Shown here: one piece after another, positions 26,694-33,500 of the stretch
Numbering within the stretch: position 1 is the first letter of the stretch
Layout of the letters: the number at the start of each line of letters is the position of its first letter
Assembly (NCBI RefSeq): GCF_030697375.1
Contig: NZ_JAUYQD010000040.1
Coordinates: forward strand, 245,241-309,240
DNA from: Rhodoferax sp.
Lineage (GTDB): Bacteria; Pseudomonadota; Gammaproteobacteria; Burkholderiales; Burkholderiaceae_C
Direction: 5' to 3'
DNA: 64,000 nucleotides
Program-made: the position numbers and the translations under genes
Notes under the pieces: generated by a model
What the model was told of the DNA's origin: nothing
The model's input: only the letters and a program-made list of their open reading frames with translations
Databases searched by the model: none

Positions 26694-27520
26694 GGCTTGT
26701 CCTGGGTGTCCTGGTTGCCCTGGGTCAGGGAGGTTGCGGGAATGCTGGCGCGCCGGAAACGGTGGGTAAAACTGGCGTCGTAGAGTTTGGATTTGACCAG
26801 AGTGCTCCACTGGCGCGCGCCCAGGGTCGGGCTGGCGATGATCATGGACTGGCTCACCAGCTTGGCTTCGCGGCACAGGCCCTGGATGGTGGCCACCGTG
26901 CCGCGCACGATTTTTTCTTCCCCCGGCCAACTGGCTTTGTGCACCACCACCACCGGCGCGTCGAGCGACCAGCCGGCCGCCGTCAGCGCGGCGGTGACCT
27001 TGCCCATCAGGGTGATGCTCAAGAAGATGCACAAAGTGCTGTGGTGTGCGGCCAGCGCTTCCAACGACTCGCCCTCGGGCATGGGGGTGCGCCCTTCCAT
27101 GCGGGTAAAGATCACGGTTTGGGTGACCTCGGGCAGGGTCAGGCTCTCGACCGCCGCCGCCGCCGAGGCCATGGCGGAAGACACCCCCGGCACCACCTGC
27201 ACCGGCACACCGGCGGCGTCCAGCGGCTGCACCAGCTCGATCAAGGCGCCGTACAGGCCGGGGTCGCCGGTTTGCAGGCGCACCACGGTGTCGCAGCGTG
27301 CGGCCTGCGCTATCAGCCAGGCCGACATGTCTTCCAGCGTCATGTCCTTGCTGTCAGCGATCACGCAGCCGGTCGGCGCCCAGCGCATGGCGGCTTCGCT
27401 GACCAGGGAGCCAGCAAACAAAATGGCGCCCGCGCGCTCCACCAAGCCCCGCCCCTTGACGGTGATAAGTTCAGGGTCGCCCGGACCGGCGCCCACAAAC
27501 CAGACGGTGCCCGTGCCCAT
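26690..27520 (-). CDS. cobM: precorrin-4 / cobalt-precorrin-4 C11-methyltransferase
   Basis: A 276-residue SAM methyltransferase (CobM/CbiF). TVWFVGAGPGDPELITVKG begins the protein, followed by VVRLQTGDPGLYGALIE, VVPGVSSAMASAAAAVESL and VVVVHKASWPGEEKIVRGT. About 20 residues after LYDASFTHRFR extend beyond the usual end. The ATG overlaps the stop of a possible 24-residue leader ORF. It ends on the cbiX start. Confidence 0.92.
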   Translation of the reverse strand: MGTGTVWFVGAGPGDPELITVKGRGLVERAGAILFAGSLVSEAAMRWAPTGCVIADSKDMTLEDMSAWLIAQAARCDTVVRLQTGDPGLYGALIELVQPLDAAGVPVQVVPGVSSAMASAAAAVESLTLPEVTQTVIFTRMEGRTPMPEGESLEALAAHHSTLCIFLSITLMGKVTAALTAAGWSLDAPVVVVHKASWPGEEKIVRGTVATIQGLCREAKLVSQSMIIASPTLGARQWSTLVKSKLYDASFTHRFRRASIPATSLTQGNQDTQDKP

Positions 27521-27594
27521 CAGGCAGCACCCACGGCCGCTGTCGCAGCGAAAGCCAATTGTTCTTGGGCCAAATGGCCGGTTTTGATAGGCAT
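27520..27594 (-). CDS. possible 24-residue leader ORF coupled to cobM
   Basis: ATG at 27594 with AGGA about 8 bases upstream. The product starts MPIKTGHLAQEQLAFAA, and the TGA overlaps the cobM ATG as TGATG. The stretch lies between btuD and cobM, where the tight packing of the cluster is otherwise broken. It may be a coupling peptide that feeds ribosomes to cobM, or chance. Nothing in it indicates a function of its own. Confidence 0.35.
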   Translation of the reverse strand: MPIKTGHLAQEQLAFAATAAVGAA

Positions 27595-27631
27595 CAAAGT
27601 TCCTCGGAATAAGACGAATAAGTTAAACACA

Positions 27632-27657
27632 AAAATAGCAGTCCCATAGGCCTAATT
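27632..27657 (+). repeat. truncated copy of the ~55-bp dispersed repeat
   Basis: AAAATAGCAG and CATAGGCCTAAT, the two ends of the repeat with the middle missing. It overlaps the stop codon of btuD. Weak on its own; recognised only by comparison with the full copies. Confidence 0.4.
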
Positions 27658-28452
27658 GCGACGCTCCTTGCCCTGCCTGCGTGGCAGCGCCACCCATTGG
27701 TCGTCCACGGCATGGATGGCGATGCGGTGCTCAAACACCGCCTCCAGTGCGCGGTGCGTGGCCGGGTCGGCACAGGCGCCCTGGTGGGTCACCCTGCCCT
27801 GCGCCATCACCACCATCTGGTCGGCTTGCAGGGCCATCGAAATTTCATGCAGCACGCTGACCACGGTTGTACCTTCGGCCACCAGCGCGCGCACCACCTC
27901 CAGCCAGTCGGCCTGGTGCGGCGGGTCCAGATTGGCCAGCGGTTCGTCCATCAGCAGCACCTGCGCCTGCACCGCCAGGGCGCGGGCCAGCAACACCCGC
28001 TGGCGCTCGCCGCCCGAAAGCTGGCCCAGGCTGCGGTGGCGCCAGTCCCAGGCCTGGGTGGCGCGCAAAGCCTGTTCCACAGCCGCATGGTCGGCGGCGC
28101 TGGGAGCCGCCAGCCAGGGCTGGTGCGGCAGGCGGCCCAGCAGGGCCACATCCAGCACGGTCAAATCGTCACCGGCGGACTCGTTTTGCCCCAGCCAGGC
28201 CAGTTGCCGCGCCCGCAGGCGCCCCGGCAGATGCGCCAGCGGCTGGCCCAGTAAGGTCACGGTGCCGGTGTGCGGCAGCAGACCGGCCAGCACCTTGAGC
28301 AGCGTCGATTTGCCCGCGCCATTGGGCCCCACGATGCTGGTCCAGCAGCCCGCAGGCAAGGCCAGGTCCATGCCCTGCAATACTTGCACATTTCCAAGGC
28401 TAGCCCTGATGGAATGTGCGTGGATAGCTACTAAATTCATAGCAAAAGTCAT
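27652..28452 (-). CDS. btuD: cobalamin ABC transporter ATPase (second set)
   Basis: A 266-residue ABC ATPase: Walker A VGPNGAGKST, signature LSGGERQRVLLARAL, Walker B VLLMDEPLANLD and H-loop VLHEIS. The ATG at 28452 overlaps the permease stop; ATG at 28440 is an alternative. The first ~20 residues (VAIHAHSIRASLG) are encoded by a copy of the ~55-bp repeat, so the N-terminal strand has been rebuilt from repeat sequence. It is only distantly similar to the first btuD in the window. Confidence 0.85.
   Translation of the reverse strand: MTFAMNLVAIHAHSIRASLGNVQVLQGMDLALPAGCWTSIVGPNGAGKSTLLKVLAGLLPHTGTVTLLGQPLAHLPGRLRARQLAWLGQNESAGDDLTVLDVALLGRLPHQPWLAAPSAADHAAVEQALRATQAWDWRHRSLGQLSGGERQRVLLARALAVQAQVLLMDEPLANLDPPHQADWLEVVRALVAEGTTVVSVLHEISMALQADQMVVMAQGRVTHQGACADPATHRALEAVFEHRIAIHAVDDQWVALPRRQGKERRN
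28390..28443 (-). repeat. ~55-bp dispersed repeat inside the 5' end of btuD
   Basis: On the minus strand: GCTATGAATTTAGTAGCTAT, CCACGCA, a spacer, then CAGGGCTAGCCTTGGAAAT. Diverged but with the same order of blocks. It is translated in frame near the ATPase N-terminus. Confidence 0.6.
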
Positions 28453-29525
28453 CCCCCCACCCCGGACATGGCGCGGCTGCCACGGCGCATCAGCCACAGC
28501 AGGTAGCCCCCGCCCAGCACGGCGGTGAGCACCCCCACGGGCAGCTCCTGCGGCGCAATCAAACCACGGGCCAAGGTGTCCGCCGCCATCAAAAGCACGG
28601 CACCCATCAGGCTGGAGAGTCCCATCAGACGGCCATGGGTGCACTGCACCACCGAACGCACCAGATGCGGCGCCGCCAGACCGACAAAAGCAATCAGGCC
28701 GGTTTGCGCCACCGCCGTGCCCGTGGCCAGCGCCAGCACGGCCACCAGCGCGATGCGCAGCGGCGCCAGCGGCAGCCCCAAACTCTGGGCCGTGGCCTCG
28801 CCCAGGCTCAGGCCATCGAGCACCCGTCCCAGCAGACCGCCCGCCGCCGCGCAAACCGCCCACACGCCCGCCATCAGCAAGCAGGCCGTCCAACCGACAA
28901 AGCTGGTGGAGCCCAGCAAAAAGGCCTGCATGGCCTGCAGCGAATCGGGCGAGAACAAAAGCACCAGGTGCGTCATGGCACCCAGCACCACGCCCACCAC
29001 CACCCCGGCCAGCAGCAGGCGCAGCGTGTGCTGCACCCCGCGCGAGAGTGCCAGGGTCAGCAACACCGCCAGCACCGCACCGCCAAAAGCGGCGCCGGTC
29101 AGGCCCAGGCGCACCAGCACGCTGCTGGAAAACACGCTGACCACCACACCACTGCCCATCATGCTGCCGCCCAACATGCCCGCCCCCCCGCCCATGGCGG
29201 CCAATGCCAGCGCCACCCCCAGCGAGGCACCCGAGGCACTGCCCAGCAGGTAGGGATCGGCCAGCGGATTGCGAAACAGGCCCTGCGCCACCGCCCCGGC
29301 CAGCCCCAGGAGCGCGCCGGCCGCCCAGGCGCCCAGGGTGCGGGGCAGGCGGATGTCCCACACGATTTGCCGCGCCATGGCCGTCGCGTCCACGTCCTGC
29401 AAAGGGTGGAGCAAGGGGGTCAGCAGGTTCTCGAAACCGGTGCTGCCCACACACACGCCCAAGCCCACCAGGACCACGCTGGTGCACAGCAAGGCCCAGG
29501 CCAGGAGCGACGCACGGCGGAGCAT
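28449..29525 (-). CDS. btuC: cobalamin ABC transporter permease (second set)
   Basis: A 358-residue FecCD/BtuC-family permease with about ten membrane segments. Motifs: DIRLPRTLGAWAAGALLGLA, AQGLFRNPLADPYLLGSASG and TGLIAFVGLAAPHLVRS. The ATG at 29525 shares bases with the btuF stop (TGATG). It pairs with the overlapping ATPase gene. Confidence 0.88.
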   Translation of the reverse strand: MLRRASLLAWALLCTSVVLVGLGVCVGSTGFENLLTPLLHPLQDVDATAMARQIVWDIRLPRTLGAWAAGALLGLAGAVAQGLFRNPLADPYLLGSASGASLGVALALAAMGGGAGMLGGSMMGSGVVVSVFSSSVLVRLGLTGAAFGGAVLAVLLTLALSRGVQHTLRLLLAGVVVGVVLGAMTHLVLLFSPDSLQAMQAFLLGSTSFVGWTACLLMAGVWAVCAAAGGLLGRVLDGLSLGEATAQSLGLPLAPLRIALVAVLALATGTAVAQTGLIAFVGLAAPHLVRSVVQCTHGRLMGLSSLMGAVLLMAADTLARGLIAPQELPVGVLTAVLGGGYLLWLMRRGSRAMSGVGG

Positions 29526-30559
29526 CAAGGTTTGGCCCCCGCGGTGTTGGGCGTGCGGGGCGCCTTGTCGGCCAGGCACTGCGCCATCAGGCGCGCAGCC
29601 TCGGCCATGCGCGGGCCCGGGCGCACCAGCACATTGGACTGTTCCGCGTCAAACACACACACCCGTTGTTCGCGCAGCGCCCGAATACCGCTCCAGCCCG
29701 GGCGCTGTGCCATGCCCTCTTCGCTGCGCAGGCCCACCATGATCACATCCGGGTTGGCCCGCACCACGAATTCGGGGTTGAGCTTGGGGAAAGGCCCCAG
29801 CTTGGCGGGCACAATGTTTTTCACACCCAGGCGCGTCAGCGTTTCGCCAATAAAAGACGACTCTCCCGCGCCATACGGCCCCTGGTTCACCTCGAAATAC
29901 ACCCTTGTTCCGCGCACGCGGGCAGGCAGCGACTGGGCCGCTGCCGACACCCCGGCGTCAATGGCGCGCCAGATTTTGGGGGCGTCGGCCACGCCCAGCA
30001 CAGTCCCCAGCTTGAGCATCACGCGCTGCACGTCCGCATGCGTTTTGGGCTCCAGCGCCACTACCGCAATGCCCAAGCCCCGTAAGCGCTCGCTGGCGCG
30101 CGACGAGGTCGCCACCAGCACCACATCGGGTTGGAGCGCCACGATGGCCTCGATGTTCGGGTCCAGCCCCCCGCCCACCTGGGGCAAAGACTGCACACGG
30201 GCCGGGTAATTGGAATACCGGTCCACCCCGACCAACCGCTGGCACTGGTCCAGCGCACACACGGTTTCGGTCAAGGACGGCAACAGGCTGACGATGCGCT
30301 GTGGCGGCTGCGCCAGGGTGACGACCACGCCCCGGTCATCGGTGAGCTGTAGGGCATGGGCGGCACCGGCGAATAGGTACGTAACCGTGAGCGCGAAGGT
30401 ACACGTTAGCGCTGCCAGGAGGTGAGGCGGCAGGCCGTTCTGCTCCGTGTCCCCCGCCCGCTTTGCGGGCTCCTCCTTTACCTGCGCAGAACGGCCTGCC
30501 GCCTCGCCTCCTGGCCGGTTCCATAGCTCACGAAGGCGGCTGGGTAGATTTATCGTCAT
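29525..30559 (-). CDS. btuF: periplasmic cobalamin-binding protein with repeat-derived N-terminus (second set)
   Basis: A 344-residue class III binding protein. The mature part starts near LQLTDDRGVVVTLAQPPQRI and has VSLLPSLTETVCALDQCQRL and IVALQPDVVLVATSS. The hydrophobic signal core (LAALTCTFALTVTYLFAGAA) begins only at about residue 48. Residues ~15-49 come from a palindromic repeat (30414-30515) that lies between the ATG and the signal core. Either the signal peptide has a very long n-region, or translation starts elsewhere; no better ATG is visible downstream of the repeat. Confidence 0.82.
   Translation of the reverse strand: MTINLPSRLRELWNRPGGEAAGRSAQVKEEPAKRAGDTEQNGLPPHLLAALTCTFALTVTYLFAGAAHALQLTDDRGVVVTLAQPPQRIVSLLPSLTETVCALDQCQRLVGVDRYSNYPARVQSLPQVGGGLDPNIEAIVALQPDVVLVATSSRASERLRGLGIAVVALEPKTHADVQRVMLKLGTVLGVADAPKIWRAIDAGVSAAAQSLPARVRGTRVYFEVNQGPYGAGESSFIGETLTRLGVKNIVPAKLGPFPKLNPEFVVRANPDVIMVGLRSEEGMAQRPGWSGIRALREQRVCVFDAEQSNVLVRPGPRMAEAARLMAQCLADKAPRTPNTAGAKP
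30414..30515. repeat. nested palindromic element, copy 2 (inside btuF)
   Basis: 102 bp. The outer arms are GCCAGGAGGTGAGGCGGCAG... and its inverse, about 30 bp with one mismatch. The core starts TGCTCCGTGTCCCCCGCCCG and holds the hairpin GCCCGCTTTGCGGGC. The length is a multiple of three and the btuF frame stays open. It is translated as [18 protein letters not shown]. Confidence 0.88.
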
Positions 30560-31161
30560 GCCATGCCTTTCAAGGTCAACGGCAACCCGGCCGCCATCAG
30601 GGTCACGCGCTCACAGGTGGCGGCCACGTCCTGGTTGAGCTTGCCCAGCGCGTCCACAAAGGCCCGCACCTGCGCACCCATGGGAATCACCCCCAGGCCA
30701 ATCTCGTTGCCGACCAGCACCACCGGCCCAGCAGCCTGTGCTATTGCTATCAATAAAGGAGCTGCTTGCGCAGTGTTTACGGGGGCTGGAGGCTGATTTG
30801 ATTCCTCATTCTCGACACCATCGGCAGCCGCTGGCATCAGGCAGTTGGTCAGCCACAGGGTGAGGCAATCCACCACCACCAAGGTGTCGGCCCGGCTGTG
30901 CTCGCTAAGGGCCTGCGCCAGTTGCAAAGGCTCCTCCACGGTGTGCATGCCGGGCACGCGCAGGGCGCGGTCGGCCTGGTGGCGGGCGATGCGCTGGTGC
31001 ATCTCCGCATCCCAGGGTTGGGCCGTGGCAATCAGCACGGCGCGGTGGGCGGGGTCGGCGTCCAGCCACTGGCGCGCCAGCAGCTCGGCCCGGCGCGACT
31101 TGCCGCTTTTTTGGCCGCCCAAAATGAATTCGCTGCGGGCAATACGGAACCTAGCGCTCAT
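30556..31161 (-). CDS. cobU: adenosylcobinamide kinase / adenosylcobinamide-phosphate guanylyltransferase
   Basis: A 201-residue CobU/CobP. The P-loop FILGGQKSGKSRRAELLA is at the N-terminus, VLIATAQPWDAEMHQRIARH follows, then VVDCLTLWLTN and VLVGNEIGLGVIP. It activates adenosylcobinamide for joining to the lower ligand. The ATG at 31161 overlaps the stop of the binding-protein gene upstream. Residues ~120-140 (PPAPVNTAQAAPLLIAIAQA) are encoded by a ~55-bp dispersed repeat located in a variable linker before the conserved VLVGNE strand. Confidence 0.92.
   Translation of the reverse strand: MSARFRIARSEFILGGQKSGKSRRAELLARQWLDADPAHRAVLIATAQPWDAEMHQRIARHQADRALRVPGMHTVEEPLQLAQALSEHSRADTLVVVDCLTLWLTNCLMPAAADGVENEESNQPPAPVNTAQAAPLLIAIAQAAGPVVLVGNEIGLGVIPMGAQVRAFVDALGKLNQDVAATCERVTLMAAGLPLTLKGMA
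30740..30799 (+). repeat. ~55-bp dispersed repeat inside cobU
   Basis: GCTATTGCTATCAATAAAGG, AGCTGCTTGCGCA, spacer, then CGGGGGCTGGAGGCTGATTT. A good match to the other copies, read in frame within cobU. Confidence 0.8.
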
Positions 31162-32045
31162 GGCAGTACCACCCCGTTGGCAGAACCTGCGCCACCAGCA
31201 GCGGCAAGCACGGGGGCGAATCGGTCCATCCACTGCATGCAAATGCGGTGCAACTGCGCCACACCGTCGGTCAACGCGGCGGGGCCGGGCTGCAAAATGT
31301 CGGCGGATTTGATCTCGAACAGCTGCTGGTCGCGCACCGCATTCACCGCATCCCAGCCCGGGCGCGCCGCCACCAGCTCCGGGCGAAACTTCTTGCCACA
31401 CCAGGAGCCGATGACGATGTCGGGGTTGCGCCGCACAATCTCGCCCCCATCGGCAATGATGCGGTTCTTGCCCAGGGACTCTTGCCCCAGCTCCGCAAAA
31501 CAGTCCTCGCCCCCGGCCATGCCAACCAACTCCGACACCCAGCGGATGGCGCTGATGTGTGGCACATCCCATTCCTCGAAAAACACCTTCGGGCGCCGTG
31601 CGCCCGCCGCCAGCCGTGTGGCCACGGCCTCCTGCATGGTGCGCAAGCCTGACTGCATAGCCGCTATCAACTCCAGCCCGCGTGCGCCCTGCCCCACCAT
31701 GGCCGCCACCTGGTACAGCACGGAAAAAATCTCGGCCACGCTGCGCTGGTTGAAAACGGTGACCTGCACGCCCTGGCGGATCAGCGCGGCTGCAATGTCG
31801 GCCTGCATGTCGGAAAAACCCAGCACGCAGTCGGGCTTCAAGTCCAGAATCTTGTCAATCTTGGCGCTGGTAAAGGCGCTGACCCGCGGTTTCTCGTCGC
31901 GTGCCCGCCGGGGCCGCACGGTGTAGCCCGAGATGCCCACGATGCGGTGCTCCTGCCCCAGCAGGTACAGCCACTCGGTGGTCTCCTCGGTCATGCAGAC
32001 GATGCGCTGCGGGCCGAGGGCGAAGTCCAGCAAGGATGCGCTCAC
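31158..32045 (-). CDS. BtuF-like cobalamin-binding protein without signal peptide
   Basis: A 295-residue class III binding-protein fold (RIVCMTEETTEWLYLLGQEH, KIDKILDLKPDCVLGFSDMQ, KVFFEEWDVPHISAIRWV, PDIVIGSWCGKKFRPE). The start is GTG at 32045, overlapping the cobB stop (GTGA). The protein begins SASLLDFALGPQRIV, so there is no signal peptide and it should stay in the cytoplasm. Similar signal-less proteins occur in B12 gene clusters. A role in intracellular corrinoid binding or salvage is inferred. Confidence 0.82.
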   Translation of the reverse strand: MSASLLDFALGPQRIVCMTEETTEWLYLLGQEHRIVGISGYTVRPRRARDEKPRVSAFTSAKIDKILDLKPDCVLGFSDMQADIAAALIRQGVQVTVFNQRSVAEIFSVLYQVAAMVGQGARGLELIAAMQSGLRTMQEAVATRLAAGARRPKVFFEEWDVPHISAIRWVSELVGMAGGEDCFAELGQESLGKNRIIADGGEIVRRNPDIVIGSWCGKKFRPELVAARPGWDAVNAVRDQQLFEIKSADILQPGPAALTDGVAQLHRICMQWMDRFAPVLAAAGGAGSANGVVLP

Positions 32046-33466
32046 GGACCCACTCCCGCCGCATCCGGCAAAAACAGGCTGGCCGCCGCCGCCGGTGCCG
32101 ACGCAAACCAGGCGTGAAAGTAGCTGGCCCGCACCGAACCCCGGCTCCACACGGCTTCGCCCGCGTCCGGCGCAGGTTCACAGCCCGGACGCGCCGTGCG
32201 GCGCTGGGCCTGCAAAGCGGTCTCCGTAGTGGAATAGTGGAAGGTGTGGCCACGCAACTGGCCACACTCCAGTGTCAACTGCTGCGGCCCCAGGCCCGCC
32301 AGCCGCTTTTGCATGGTGACGGTACCCGGCAGCACGCCCCACTGCGCGTGAATTTGGCCATCCGCGGTGGTCAGCGTATCGAACAGCACCATCATGCCGC
32401 CACACTCGGCCCACACCGGCTTGTCCGCCGCCACATGCGCGGCCACGCTGTCGCGCAGGGAAGTATTGGCAGCCAGGCGCTCGGCGTGCAATTCGGGGTA
32501 ACCGCCGGGCATCCACAGCGCATCACAGACCGGCAGCGCCGCGTCATTCAGCGGGGAGAAAAATACCAGCTCCGCGCCCAACTCCCGCAGGCAATCCAGG
32601 TTGGCGGCGTAAATGAAACAAAAGGCCGCATCGCGGGCCACGGCGATGGTGGTGCCTTGCAAGGGGGGGGCGCGGAGCGGGAGAGCGCTCTGCTCCGTGT
32701 CCCCCGCCCGCTTTGCGGGCTCCTCCTTAACCTGCGCAGAACGCTCTCCCGCACCGCTTTCCTGCGGCGCGGGCGTGAAGTCCACGTCCCAGCGCTGCAG
32801 CTCTTCCAGCGTCATCTGCCCCAAAGGTGTGGCTGCCAGCGCATCGGCCGCGGCGTCCAGGCGCTCCAGCGCATCCGTGACCTCGCTGGCCACCGTGAGC
32901 CCCAGATGGCGCTCCGGCAACACCATGGCCGGGTTGCGCATCACCGCGCCCAACCACTGCGCAGGCTCCCGCACGCTGTTTTTCAGCATGCCCGCATGGC
33001 GCTCGCTGGCAACCCGGTTGGCCAGCACCCCGGCCCAGGGCATGGCGGGACGGTAGTGCTGCAGACCGAAGGCCAGGGCGCCAAAGGTGCCCGCCATGGC
33101 GGAGGCATCGATCACCGCCAGCACATGCAGCCCAAAACGCTGCGCCAGATCGGCGGCGCTGGGCTCGCCGTCAAACAGGCCCATCACGCCTTCGACAATG
33201 ATCAGGTCCGCCTCCCGCGCCGCCGCCGCCAGACGCGCCCGGCAATCCGCCTCCCCCGTCATCCACAGGTCCATCTGGTGCACCGGCGCCCCGCTGGCCA
33301 GGGTGTGCCAATAGGGGTCCAAAAAGTCCGGCCCACACTTGAACACCCGCACCCGGCGCCCCTGGCGCGTGTGCAAACGCGCCAAGGCCGAGGCGACCGT
33401 GGTCTTGCCCTGCCCGGAGGCGGGGGCGGCGATGAGGATGGCGGGACAGGTGATGGTGCTGCGCAT
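32042..33466 (-). CDS. cobB: cobyrinate a,c-diamide synthase (CobB/CbiA)
   Basis: A 474-residue glutamine amidotransferase-ligase. The N-terminal ATP domain has the P-loop IAAPASGQGKTTVASAL and FKCGPDFLDPYWH. The C-terminal class I GATase domain has WMPGGYPELHAERLA, the nucleophile VWAECGGMMVL and a late His in GHTFHYSTTE. Between the two domains, residues ~237-265 come from a palindromic repeat ([18 protein letters not shown]). It sits in the interdomain linker, so it may be tolerated. The gene is 34 bases after btuB and overlaps the next gene. Confidence 0.93.
   Translation of the reverse strand: MRSTITCPAILIAAPASGQGKTTVASALARLHTRQGRRVRVFKCGPDFLDPYWHTLASGAPVHQMDLWMTGEADCRARLAAAAREADLIIVEGVMGLFDGEPSAADLAQRFGLHVLAVIDASAMAGTFGALAFGLQHYRPAMPWAGVLANRVASERHAGMLKNSVREPAQWLGAVMRNPAMVLPERHLGLTVASEVTDALERLDAAADALAATPLGQMTLEELQRWDVDFTPAPQESGAGERSAQVKEEPAKRAGDTEQSALPLRAPPLQGTTIAVARDAAFCFIYAANLDCLRELGAELVFFSPLNDAALPVCDALWMPGGYPELHAERLAANTSLRDSVAAHVAADKPVWAECGGMMVLFDTLTTADGQIHAQWGVLPGTVTMQKRLAGLGPQQLTLECGQLRGHTFHYSTTETALQAQRRTARPGCEPAPDAGEAVWSRGSVRASYFHAWFASAPAAAASLFLPDAAGVGP
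32672..32757. repeat. nested palindromic element, copy 3 (inside cobB)
   Basis: About 86 bp. The left arm is GCGGAGCGGGAGAGCGCTCT and the right arm GAACGCTCTCCCGCACCGC, two mismatches when paired. The core is nearly identical to copy 2 and in the same orientation. The cobB frame runs through it. Outer boundaries are uncertain by a few bases. Confidence 0.85.
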
Positions 33467-33500
33467 GGGAAGCCTTGGTGTGGTTCGGCCTAAGCGTACT

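Noticed and set aside
26694..27032. Extension of cbiX to 434 codons, and similar long extensions upstream of btuC (14583-14906) and the second btuD (28453-29487)
   Set aside because: Each extension runs through the preceding gene in another frame and lacks family similarity; the coupled internal ATGs are typical starts.
27600..27650. Promoter or third riboswitch before cobM
   Set aside because: No B12 box or other aptamer blocks are visible; the AT-rich patch contains only a repeat remnant and the leader-ORF ribosome site.
2437..32757. Palindromes as Rho-independent terminators
   Set aside because: They lie inside open reading frames, lack a T-tract after the stem, and the downstream coding sequence continues in frame.
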